NCBI GenBank assembly: GCA_913050055.1
Contig: CAJXAT010000014.1
Location: forward strand, 1 to 35,224
DNA length: 35,224 bases
Direction of reading: 5' to 3'
From: an uncultured Flammeovirgaceae bacterium
GTDB taxonomy: Bacteria > Bacteroidota > Bacteroidia > Cytophagales > Cyclobacteriaceae
Shown here piece after piece: positions 8,944 to 17,022 of the stretch; the first letter of the stretch is position 1, and the number at the start of each line of letters is the position of its first letter. The notes under the pieces are model-generated. The model made no database searches. It was not told where the DNA came from and saw nothing but the letters and a program-made list of their open reading frames with translations. A program made the translations under genes and the position numbers.

Positions 8944-9558
8944 ATGGATAAAATTATCAATCTCTCGGCCTTGATTATGGGTGCGGGACTCTCTTCTCGC
9001 CTTCAAGGGGCCAATAAATTACTTTTGGATTGGCAAGGGAAGCCGATTCTTCTACATACCATTTCAAATGTTTTAGCGGCAGGATTTCATGAGGTCTTGG
9101 TGGTGTTAGGGAATGATGAGGATGAATTCACATCCGCATTGCAAGGCTTTGGTAATGAAATTAAAATAATCACTAATTCAAATTATAAAAAAGGATTGAC
9201 CAGTTCTATCCAACAAGGAGTTGATGCCGCGGATGATCAGACCCATGGTTTTATTATTTGTTTAGGTGACATGTTTGGTATCAAAGGTTTTGATTACGCA
9301 GAATTAGCCCAATATCATTTGTTAAATACTCATGAAGATGAACTCATAACCTTGCCTAAAGTAGGTGATAAAATAGGTAATCCTGTTATTTTTTCACAAT
9401 CTTTTAGATTTCGAATTATGCATCACGATGATCCTGAGGGTTGTAAATTGATTGTGAAGACTGCGAGGCATTCGGTTCAATATTTTAAATCTAATAGACT
9501 TCAATTTTTGCAAGATATAGATACTTGGGATGATTATCATCGTCTCAGTGAGCGCTGA
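8944..9558 (+). CDS. MobA-like nucleotidyltransferase (MocA/CoxI type)
   Basis: A 204-residue nucleotidyltransferase of the MobA-like NTP transferase family. The nucleotide-binding loop is MGAGLSSRLQGANKLLL (residues 12-28), close to the family consensus AAGxSSRxGxxKxLL. GDMFGI near residue 108 carries the metal-binding Asp, and IGNPVIF followed by a DPEG segment matches the molybdenum cofactor cytidylyl- or guanylyltransferase subgroup. The expected reaction is attachment of CMP or GMP to molybdopterin for a xanthine-dehydrogenase-type or related enzyme. No molybdoenzyme or xdhC gene is nearby, so the specific substrate is inferred. The ATG is the first in-frame start. The gene appears intact. 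Confidence 0.8.
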   Translation: MDKIINLSALIMGAGLSSRLQGANKLLLDWQGKPILLHTISNVLAAGFHEVLVVLGNDEDEFTSALQGFGNEIKIITNSNYKKGLTSSIQQGVDAADDQTHGFIICLGDMFGIKGFDYAELAQYHLLNTHEDELITLPKVGDKIGNPVIFSQSFRFRIMHHDDPEGCKLIVKTARHSVQYFKSNRLQFLQDIDTWDDYHRLSER

Positions 9559-9917
9559 CTAATCAATAAAATAAAATACTGAGTTTCGAAATAAATTTTC
9601 CTGTCAGTTACTTAAATGTGACTGTGTGCCTCAGCTTTTAAGTCGACTCCTAAATTACAATTAGGATCTTGTCCTCTGAATTATACGCCTTACTTGTCTT
9701 CCTTTTTAGTTCACTTATTAATGAACTTGCATTTCTCTTCTTTCCCATTGTAGTTAAATTTAAGTGTTTAATCTGTTTAAAACACTCTCTTATAATTTAA
9801 CCCTTATTAGTTCACTTTTTGCTGATGGTATATAGGAGTCGAATTGGAAATACTTTTTATTTAGTCTTAGGGTTTCTTTTTTATTAGCATAATCAACTTA
9901 TTTTTACATTCTGTTTT
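9559..9917. other. Intergenic leader of the tRNA gene
   Basis: About 360 AT-rich bases. No coding frame is evident. A poor Bacteroidota-type promoter can be drawn (TTTC at 9873-9876 and TATTTTTA at 9899-9906) just in front of the tRNA; the match is weak and the spacing long. Confidence 0.3.
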
Positions 9918-10003
9918 GCGCACGTGGCGGAACTGGTAGACGTGCTAGGTTGAGGGCCTAGTGGCTAATTGTGGCCGTGGAGGTTCGATTCCTCTCGTGC
10001 GCA
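9918..10003 (+). tRNA. tRNA-Leu (anticodon GAG)
   Basis: An 86-base class II tRNA with a long variable arm. The acceptor stem is GCGCACG (9918-9924) paired with CGTGCGC (9996-10002), with A10003 as the discriminator. The anticodon stem is CTAGG/CCTAG (9945-9949 and 9957-9961), and loop TTGAGGG places GAG at 9952-9954, reading CUC and CUU leucine codons. The T arm carries GGTTCGATTCC. CCA is not encoded, so a CCA-adding enzyme is needed. Confidence 0.97.
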
Positions 10004-10008
10004 CATCC

Positions 10009-10046
10009 AAGGCTTTGGAAAGCAGCTGATTTTCCAAAGCCTTTTT
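10009..10046 (+). terminator. Rho-independent terminator after tRNA-Leu
   Basis: AAGGCTTTGGAAA (10009-10021) pairs perfectly with TTTCCAAAGCCTT (10031-10043) over 13 bp around a nine-base loop, followed by a T run. It lies five bases after the tRNA and ends just before the aminopeptidase gene. Confidence 0.88.
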
Positions 10047-10058
10047 AAATTTTAGAAT

Positions 10059-11111
10059 ATGAAAATGAATATACCCCTTTTAAAAAATCTCTGCGAAACC
10101 CCCGGAACTTCCGGTTTTGAGTCTCAAATAAGAGATGTTATTGAAAAAGAGATTGCGCCTTATTGCGATGAGATTTCCATTGATAATATGGGTAATTTAA
10201 TTACATTGGTCAAAGCCAAAAAAGTAGTATCTCCGCCAAGAATTATGCTAGCTGCCCATATGGATGAAATTGGCTTTATGGTGACACAAATTGATGATAA
10301 TGGCTTTATTCGATTTCATACATTGGGAGGATTTGATCCAAAAACCCTTACAGCTCAACGCGTGGTTATTCATGGTCAGAAGGCAATCATTGGTGTTATG
10401 GGTTCAAAGCCGATTCATTTAATGAAGCTTGAAGAACGAAACAAGGGGGTACAAATAGAAGATTTCTTTATTGACACAGGGATGTCTGGAAAAGAAGTAA
10501 AAAAAATTATAGCCATAGGTGATCCGATCACTAGAGAAAGAGAGTTGATTGAAATGGGTAATTGTATCAATTGTAAATCCCTAGACAACAGGATATCAGT
10601 TTATGTATTGATAGAGGTACTTAAGCAGTTAAAGAATCCTCAAATAGATGTTTATGCTGTATTTACGGTGCAAGAGGAGGTAGGTTTGCGGGGTGCCCAA
10701 GTGGCATCGCATCACATTGATCCAGATTATGGATTGTCCATAGATACGACTATTGCATTTGATTTACCCGGGGCACAAGCCCATGAGCAAATAACATCAC
10801 TGGGGAATGGACCTGCTATTAAAATTATGGATGCTTCCACTATATGTGACCCTAGAATGGTGAAGTATTTGAAACAAACGGCTACAGATGCTGAAATAAC
10901 ATGGCAACCAGAGGTACTTACGGTAGGAGGAACTGACACTGCGGGATTACAAAGAACTGGTAAACACGGAGCCGTTGCAGGTGCCGTTTCTATTCCTACG
11001 CGTCATTTGCATCAAGTTATTGAAATGGTACATCAGGAGGATGTTCTAAATGCCATTTTGTTAATCAATCAATTTATTGAAAAAATAACAACTTTTAATT
11101 GGGAGCGATAA
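10059..11111 (+). CDS. M42 family metallopeptidase (glutamyl aminopeptidase / FrvX type)
   Basis: A 350-residue dinuclear-metal aminopeptidase of family M42, which forms large tetrahedral assemblies that trim peptides in the cytoplasm. Metal and catalytic residues are visible: His67 and Asp69 in AAHMDEIG, Asp176 in KSLDNR, Glu206-Glu207 in VQEEVGLRGA, Asp229, and a C-terminal His in TRHLHQV near 318. Length is normal for the family. Two ATG codons are possible (10059 and 10065); they differ by two residues. The gene starts just after the tRNA terminator, so its promoter must lie within or close to that hairpin, unless some transcripts read through from the tRNA gene. Confidence 0.92.
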   Translation: MKMNIPLLKNLCETPGTSGFESQIRDVIEKEIAPYCDEISIDNMGNLITLVKAKKVVSPPRIMLAAHMDEIGFMVTQIDDNGFIRFHTLGGFDPKTLTAQRVVIHGQKAIIGVMGSKPIHLMKLEERNKGVQIEDFFIDTGMSGKEVKKIIAIGDPITRERELIEMGNCINCKSLDNRISVYVLIEVLKQLKNPQIDVYAVFTVQEEVGLRGAQVASHHIDPDYGLSIDTTIAFDLPGAQAHEQITSLGNGPAIKIMDASTICDPRMVKYLKQTATDAEITWQPEVLTVGGTDTAGLQRTGKHGAVAGAVSIPTRHLHQVIEMVHQEDVLNAILLINQFIEKITTFNWER

Positions 11112-11145
11112 ACAATAGCTCCTTTTGATTCAAATAGAAATGGTA

Positions 11146-11772
11146 TTAAGAATCAAAATCATATTTAAGTAGATTTTCATCTTCTTTATTTTTTTTGATC
11201 ATTTTCGACTTCATCAAATTCTTTTCATGTTGATAGCTATGGGTTATTTTTTCTGTTTGCGCCAATAACAATGCGGATAAAATAAAGACGATATGAATGA
11301 TGATTTCAATAACAATTTCTTCACTGCTCACTTTAGTTGCCGCCTCTCTGTAATCAACAAAGGTTTTTAAGAGCTGAACGCCCGTTATAGATGCGAGGGA
11401 GGTAGCTAACTTTATTTTCAACTGACCTGCATCCAAATTATTTAGCCACAAGGGTTTATCTTCATGTAAATCGAGATCCATCCGGCTTGTAAATATCGAA
11501 TATCCACCAATGGTTACAATGACCAAAAGGTTCATTACCATTGAAATATCCACAAGGTTCAAAACACTCAACATCATCTCAGTTTCTTCCCACGGACCCG
11601 ACTTTGAACCAACCGGTTGATTGAGGAGCCTTGTGAACATATTGAAGAGTTCATGAAAAAAGACATAGAGATAAATGAAGGAACCAAAAATCAATCCGCC
11701 GTACATAGGGGCCTGCACCCAACGGCTCCAAAACATAAAGCCTTCAAATAAGTTTTCTAATTTCTTTGACAT
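11146..11772 (-). CDS. UPF0114 family membrane protein
   Basis: A 208-residue inner-membrane protein matching UPF0114 (YqhA-like). Family landmarks are the N-terminal SRWVQAPMYGGL, the central LNLVDISMVMNLLVIV helix, SGY-like GGYSIFTSRMD, and the WLNNLDAGQLKIKLATSL segment. About four membrane-spanning helices can be drawn (residues 20-40, 68-92, 120-140, 152-172), followed by a basic cytoplasmic tail. The function of the family is not established. The gene is convergent with the aminopeptidase gene, 34 bases away. The ATG at 11772 starts the family-conserved N terminus. Confidence 0.88.
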   Translation of the reverse strand: MSKKLENLFEGFMFWSRWVQAPMYGGLIFGSFIYLYVFFHELFNMFTRLLNQPVGSKSGPWEETEMMLSVLNLVDISMVMNLLVIVTIGGYSIFTSRMDLDLHEDKPLWLNNLDAGQLKIKLATSLASITGVQLLKTFVDYREAATKVSSEEIVIEIIIHIVFILSALLLAQTEKITHSYQHEKNLMKSKMIKKNKEDENLLKYDFDS

Positions 11773-11955
11773 AAATACGAATGATGCACTAAAATTTGTG
11801 GAAAGATAGGCAAATTATTTTTTTAATGATTTCAGTTTATCACATTAATTAGCAGGAATAATTAGGATCATTTTGAAAAGAGTATTTTACTATATTTGGT
11901 AGGGGTATTTCGTTTATAAAAATAAAAAAATAAGCCAACTTAAAAGGATCAATAG

Positions 11956-11986
11956 TTTGCGTTGATGTGAGATTTAGATATTTTTG
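11956..11986 (+). promoter_or_regulatory. Bacteroidota-type sigma-A promoter of tRNA-Leu (CAA)
   Basis: TTTG at 11956-11959 and TATTTTTG at 11979-11986 are separated by 19 bases, an exact fit to the phylum's -33/-7 consensus TTTG-N19-21-TAnnTTTG. Transcription would begin about 11993, six bases before the mature tRNA end. A second TATATTTG at 11891-11898 lacks a well-spaced -33 box. Confidence 0.7.
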
Positions 11987-11998
11987 TGATCACTAAAT

Positions 11999-12080
11999 GC
12001 CAAAGTGGCGGAACTGGTAGACGCGCACGACTCAAAATCGTGTTCTTTCGGGAGTGAGGGTTCGATTCCCTCCTTTGGTA
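11999..12080 (+). tRNA. tRNA-Leu (anticodon CAA)
   Basis: An 82-base class II tRNA. Acceptor GCCAAAG (11999-12005) pairs with CTTTGGT (12073-12079) with a G-U at the end, and A12080 is the discriminator. The anticodon stem is CACGA/TCGTG (12026-12030 and 12038-12042); loop CTCAAAA places CAA at 12033-12035, reading UUG. A long variable arm with a TTCG loop is present. CCA is not encoded. Confidence 0.97.
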
Positions 12081-12258
12081 CTTAAATTTATTTGATTTTT
12101 GCCTCAGAAAAATTCTCATTTCATCAATAATCTATAGTTATATTTTTTTACAGATCAGTTTGAAACAACGATGTTAGCTTTATGGAAATGGCAATGTAAT
12201 ATGGATCAATTTTGTATCTTCAATGCTTTAGCCGATCACTTACCTGTTCCTAGTATTT

Positions 12259-12539
12259 TTATATCAAAGAATACGCTCGAGGCTTTTCTGTAAACAAAAC
12301 TTTCACCTTGGTCCAAGTGGTTTTAAAAAACAAAAACGCTTTGTATTTATTTAAATGGTCTGCTGATAGCCAATGGCTGTGCGTATAGAAAACATTGAAT
12401 TGATCTTGATTTCTGTATAAATGAATAGATTCACAACCTTTAAAGTCAGAAATTTTACCTTTGATATTTTTAAATAATTTCTAAAACACTAAGACTTTTT
12501 CTTCTTGAAATTCATACGGACAATTCTCAATAGCGTCAT
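12259..12539 (-). pseudogene. Broken antibiotic-biosynthesis-monooxygenase-like gene
   Basis: The ATG at 12539 overlaps the TGA of the SAM hydrolase gene (ATGA), so the ancestor was translationally coupled to it. The first frame reads MTLLRIVRMNFKK and then stops. After a frameshift in an A/G-rich run (about 12490-12505) the next frame continues with LFKNIKGKISDFKGCESI, then LYRNQDQFNVFYTHSHW and a terminal FTEKPRAYSLI. These match the N terminus, the FPGC-like core, the FFTYSYW-like strand and the LFSEKPEAW-like end of the small dimeric alpha/beta-barrel ABM (quinol monooxygenase-like) proteins of Bacteroidota. An amber codon at 12483-12481 also interrupts the frame. Two independent lesions make it a pseudogene. 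Confidence 0.8.
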
Positions 12540-13312
12540 TGAACATTGAAATTTATATAAACAGAAGCATCCATTCGGATACCTAATAGTTCTGAGGCTC
12601 GCCCCATATTAATGCCAATTTGTAAGACCTTTTCTGAATTAAAAAACACAAAACACTCACCAGGCTCGACTGCATCATAGCCTTCATGCAATCGATCAAA
12701 AATCTCTCTACCTATTTGTATTTGGAAGGTGACCTGTCCGTTAATTTTCTGGATTTCAAGATAATCAGTATGCTTAATATTAGTAATTAAATTGCCATAG
12801 TGATCTATATGAATGACATGTCCAACCATACCCTTTTTTGTAATTTTAGCGGTTCGATCAATCAGTTGCCGGTGATCAGTTATGATCTGACCAATGTGAT
12901 CAAGACCACGTCCCATGACCAGATCGTTGACGGCTTGACCAACTATTTTTAGATAAGTAGTTCCTGTATTAATAGGGCAAATTTCAACGACGAGGGAGGG
13001 GTTTTCAGTGCTTATAATACTGAAAATACCAGAATCTGTACCGATGAAGTGGTGGCCTTCCAAAGTGAGTCCAATCCATCGATTTTTCTGGCTTCTCGAA
13101 GAATTCATAGTAATGAGATGAACGGTACCCTTGGGAAATTTTTTGAAAGCATTGCGCAATACGTAACCTCCATGAGCGATATCTGATAATTTAATTTCAT
13201 GGCTGATATCAACGATGGTTAATTCGGGGTTGAGGCTTAGCAGCGTTCCTTTGGTAGCGGCTACATAATGGTCTTCTAATCCATAATCAGACATAAAAGT
13301 GATTAGGGCCAT
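12536..13312 (-). CDS. SAM hydrolase / SAM hydroxide adenosyltransferase (DUF62) family
   Basis: A 258-residue protein of the DUF62 family, whose members hydrolyse S-adenosylmethionine to adenosine and methionine; the fluorinase and chlorinase are relatives. It begins with the characteristic ALITFMSDYGLEDHYVAATKG, has GHHFIGTDSGIFS in the middle and HIDHYGNLITNI at the start of the C-terminal barrel. The canonical VDPGVGTxR loop, which carries the catalytic Asp and Arg in archaeal enzymes, is replaced here by MNSSRS; other Bacteroidota members also lack the canonical loop, to my recollection, so the activity is not certain. The ATG at 13312 is nearly back-to-back with the phoH frame. A broken monooxygenase-like gene follows with an ATGA overlap. 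Confidence 0.83.
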   Translation of the reverse strand: MALITFMSDYGLEDHYVAATKGTLLSLNPELTIVDISHEIKLSDIAHGGYVLRNAFKKFPKGTVHLITMNSSRSQKNRWIGLTLEGHHFIGTDSGIFSIISTENPSLVVEICPINTGTTYLKIVGQAVNDLVMGRGLDHIGQIITDHRQLIDRTAKITKKGMVGHVIHIDHYGNLITNIKHTDYLEIQKINGQVTFQIQIGREIFDRLHEGYDAVEPGECFVFFNSEKVLQIGINMGRASELLGIRMDASVYINFNVQ

Positions 13313-13395
13313 GTTTGAAAAGAATATTTGTTTTATTTGTTATTGAAAACGCAATAGCAAAAATAGGCAAAGACAATTTTAAAAAGACACTTCAC

Positions 13396-14340
13396 TTGCT
13401 CGAAAAAATATTTACACTAGAAAACATACCCTTGGTTGATTTTCTTGGAATAGAAAACGCCAATATAAATGAGATCATGTCGGCCTTTCCGGATACTAAA
13501 ATAATCTCAAGGGGCAATGAGATCACTATTCAAGGTGCTGCTCCTCAATTGGTCAAGATCAATGAAATTTTGAACTCATTGATTCTTCATTATCACAAAT
13601 ACGGGAATCTTACGCGGGATCAGGTCATTTCATATTTGGTAGATGAAAATCATCTAAATGAGGGTGATGATTTGGCAGAAATTTTGGTTTATGGTACCAA
13701 AGGGATTAAAATAAGTGCAAAGACCCCAAATCAAAAAAAACTAGTAACGGCCGTAAAGAAAAATGATTTGGTCTTCGCCTTAGGACCAGCAGGAACTGGA
13801 AAGACTTATATATCTGTAGCTTTGGCTGTGAAGGCATTAAAAAATAAAGAAATAGCCAAAATAATTATTACCCGACCAGCGGTAGAGGCAGGAGAAAGTC
13901 TGGGATTTCTTCCAGGAGATTTGAAGGATAAAATAGATCCTTATTTAAGACCTATTTACGATGCATTAAGCGATATGGTTCCGCCAGAGAAGTTGAAATT
14001 TTATCAGGAAAACAATATTATTGAGATAGCCCCATTGGCTTATATGAGGGGCAGAACGCTCAATAATGCCTTTATTTTGCTGGATGAAGCTCAAAATGCG
14101 ACACAAAATCAGATCAAAATGTTTCTCACACGTATGGGCCCTAGTTCAAAGGTAATTGTGACGGGCGATAAGTCTCAAATTGATTTACTGCCAAGGCAAA
14201 AATCAGGATTGCTAGAGGTGTTAGAAGTACTTAAGGAGACCAAAAATATTGGATTTGTACACCTTGACGAGCGAGATGTACTTAGACACCGCCTGATCAA
14301 AAGTATTATCAAAGCCTACCAAAAACATTATGAATCATAA
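13396..14340 (+). CDS. phoH: PhoH family ATPase
   Basis: A cytoplasmic P-loop ATPase of the PhoH family, probably acting in RNA metabolism. The open frame extends back to a TTG at 13315, but the family N terminus corresponds to the TTG at 13396, which gives MLEKIFTLENI and 314 residues, the usual length; the upstream 27 codons are unlike the family. Walker A is GPAGTGKT at 130-137 (from 13396), ITRPAVEAGESLGFLPGD follows, and Walker B is FILLDEAQNA near 226-235. GDKSQIDLP-like VTGDKSQIDLLP completes the signature. It is divergent from the SAM hydrolase gene. A broken GNAT gene begins ten bases before its stop, so the two were once coupled. Confidence 0.88.
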   Translation: MLEKIFTLENIPLVDFLGIENANINEIMSAFPDTKIISRGNEITIQGAAPQLVKINEILNSLILHYHKYGNLTRDQVISYLVDENHLNEGDDLAEILVYGTKGIKISAKTPNQKKLVTAVKKNDLVFALGPAGTGKTYISVALAVKALKNKEIAKIIITRPAVEAGESLGFLPGDLKDKIDPYLRPIYDALSDMVPPEKLKFYQENNIIEIAPLAYMRGRTLNNAFILLDEAQNATQNQIKMFLTRMGPSSKVIVTGDKSQIDLLPRQKSGLLEVLEVLKETKNIGFVHLDERDVLRHRLIKSIIKAYQKHYES

Positions 14341-14772
14341 GGTTGTAGCCGCAAATTTAGCTGTATTATTACATAAATCTATGAAATTAGACAACGTGTT
14401 TTCGTAAATGAACAAGGTGTTCCAGAGGCTATTGTACATTAAGATGCGGAAAGTTTGGCTCATTGTTTTGTTGCGGTAGATGAAGAGGGCAATGCCTTGG
14501 GTACCGCACGTTGGAGGAAAACCTCTCAAGGCGTGAAGCTCGAAAGGTTCGCAGTATTACCATTTTATAGAAGTAAAGGTTTAGGTGCAGATTTGTTAAA
14601 ATCCACTTTGGTAGATATTAAAAGTAAATTCGGATCGGGAGTACTCGTGTATTTAAACGCGCGATCGGAAGCTATAAATCTTTATGCCCACCAAGGATTT
14701 TTACCGATAGGACCGACATTTATTGAGACAGACATTATGCATCAAGGCATGTCTCAAAAACTTAAGCACTAA
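14330..14772 (+). pseudogene. Broken GNAT N-acetyltransferase gene
   Basis: The ATG at 14330 overlaps the end of phoH. The recognisable frame reads IYEIRQRVFVNEQGVPEAIV, then a TAA at 14440-14442, then DAESLAHCFVAVDEEGNALG, and onward through the acetyl-CoA-binding region (RFAVLPFYRSKGLG) to INLYAHQGF near the end. This is the normal order of the ElaA/YjcF-like GNAT acetyltransferases (RxxVFVxEQGVPE start). A second in-frame TAA is at 14374-14376, and the first codons are in another frame. With three lesions no full enzyme can be made; a fragment from TTG 14455 would lack the first third. Substrate of the ancestor is unknown. Confidence 0.85.
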
Positions 14773-14855
14773 AAGTGTCACTTCATTACATTATTTAATT
14801 AAAATAATACGACTTTTTCATTAATGAGTTATATTGTTGAAAACGGTATAACTGA

Positions 14856-16948
14856 ATGTATCTATGGAATAACTATCCTTTTTTGCGCTATTTATTGAGT
14901 TTAATCCTCGGCATATGGATCTATGATTTTCATTTAGAAATTGCATCTTATTCTACCATTTCAATATTTAGTGGGCTAGCGATTCTTTACCTCTGGCTTT
15001 TTGTGAGGAAGTATTCCTTATTTCTCAGTGGGATTACTGGTTTGTAAATGATTTATTTGATTGGATATGGCATGGCCTATTACAACGATAAGCGTAAAGA
15101 TTTGGACCATTTGAGTCATGTGGATATTCAGCAAATAAGTTCTTTTTCAGATTGGATTATAAAGGATCCTATTAAGCAAGAGAAATATGTCAGATATACC
15201 TTTCGAATAGATTCGGTGCTCCTAGGCGATCGGTCAATTAAAAGGGAGGGGAAGATTCAACTTCATGTACGGAAAGAAATACATAATACGGTCAGGTCTT
15301 ATGATTCTTATTTCTATGTATCTGGAAGTCTATTCCCCATCAGATCCTCTAAAAATCCTATGGCTTTTGATTATGCTCAATAATTAAACCGCAAACATAT
15401 TTATCATCAGTCTTATGTGCGAGATGATGACATTATGTGTATTGGTAGCTCTTCGCGTTTTAGTATCCGTGCTTTGGCATTTGAAATGAGGCATAAGGCA
15501 AAAGCCTTATTTCAAAATCAAATTAAGGATGCTCAGTCAAGGGTTGTAGTAGTTGCCTTCGTACTTGGGATTAAGGATTATTTAGACCAAGAACTAAAGT
15601 CAGCTTATGCTACTTCAGGGACTATGTACGTCTTAGCTTTATCAGGATTACACATGGGTATTATTTTTCTGATTTTAGGTTTTTTTTGAAACCCTTAAGA
15701 AATATATATTTAGGTCGCTATTACTATGGTATAGGGATCATCTTGGGACTCTGGCTTTATTCTTTTATAACTGGTCTCGTTCCCTCAGTAATTCGTGCGG
15801 CTACCATGTTTTCTATCGTGAGTTTGAGTGAAATGAATCATCGGAATTCTAATATTTATAATTCAATCGCACTGACCGCATTCGTATTGCCTTTGATTGA
15901 TTCAAATATGATTTATGACGTTAGCTTTCAACTTTCATTTATTGCTGTCACAGGGATTGTTATTTTTTTTCCTCTGTTCTATAGCTGTTGGGAGATAAAA
16001 ATCCAGTGGGAGATTATTTTTGGGCACTTATGTGCACTTCTTTGGAAGCGTAAATAGCTATCCTTCCTATTGCGATGTATTATTTTCATCAGCTTCCAAC
16101 ATATTTTTTATCATCCAATTTATGGGTATTACCCGCTACTTTTTGCATTCTTATTTTGGCAGTTGTATTGTTGGTAATCTCTTTATTTTTTGATCTAATC
16201 CATTTATATATGGGCTGGGCACTTTAAAATTTGATAAGTGTTATGAATGCCTATGTCATGTAGATTGAGCGGCTACCACACACTAAGATATCGGACTTGT
16301 ATCTTCATTCTAGTGAAGTTATAGTTATGTATTTGATACAGATATTGCTACTAGTTGCTTTTAGGAAAAAATCATTTGTACGGTTAGTATCTGGACTGCT
16401 ACTCATTATTTTTTGGCAAATAATTAATTTATTTACCCATATTAATGCTAATGAACGAAAAATGCTCGTGATCTATGATATGCAAGACCAAATGAATATC
16501 GATGTGATTGAGGGTTATTCTGCTCGTTTAATGATTGATCGGTACAAACCCAAATTTTCTGAACGCTTGAAATGAAGTAAAAATTCATTTTGTGGATTTT
16601 TAGGACTTCCGAGTGCTTTCAGTGATCTGACTGAGTTGTTTAGGACTGAAGAACTGAAACACTTTGGTCCCTTTCATCTGCTATTATGGCAAGGGCATAA
16701 AATTATATTTATAAATAATAATAATCAGCAGGGGAGTTTGTGGAAACGTTAAGTGTAGATTATGTCGTCATTATTGAGGAGTTAACCTTAGATTTTGACT
16801 ATTTATTGAGGTATTTAAAGACTGGGGACTTAGTCATTGGTTCTCATTGTTCTCACTATTATGCTGACAAAATCAGTACTTGGGCTCATGAAATAAACGT
16901 ACTTGTACATATTATAAAAAAGATGGTTATTGGATGTTAGATTTGTAG
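14856..16948 (+). pseudogene. comEC: Broken comEC (DNA-uptake channel) gene
   Basis: Joining the pieces gives a protein of about 697 residues, the usual size of Bacteroidota ComEC/Rec2, the inner-membrane channel for DNA uptake. Recognisable parts are the N-terminal WNNYPFLRYLLSLILGI, the OB-fold region with NPMAFDYAQ...HIYHQSYV, the LALSGLHMGIIFLI and VIRAATMFSIV competence-domain motifs, SFQLSFIAV, IAMYYFHQLPTYFL, IERLP, and a C-terminal LSVDYVVI then KKDGYWMLDL. In-frame stops are at 15045 (TAA), 15381 (TAA), 16051 (TAA), 16225 (TAA), 16261 (TAG) and 16573 (TGA). Frameshifts lie at the T8 run 15680-15687, between about 16000 and 16050, near 16738, and in the A run near 16915. The gene is dead by many independent events, so sequencing error cannot explain it. 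Confidence 0.93.
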
Positions 16949-17022
16949 TCACAGGAGCTGATATTATTGTTTTATATTTTTACAAAGCACTGATAAGATG
17001 AATGTGTTTAATGTAAATAAGT

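Noticed and set aside
14856-16948. Alternative genetic code, or a set of small separate ORFs
   Set aside because: TAA, TAG and TGA all interrupt the same reconstructed ComEC, and frameshifts occur as well; a set of real small genes would not join into one known protein in order.
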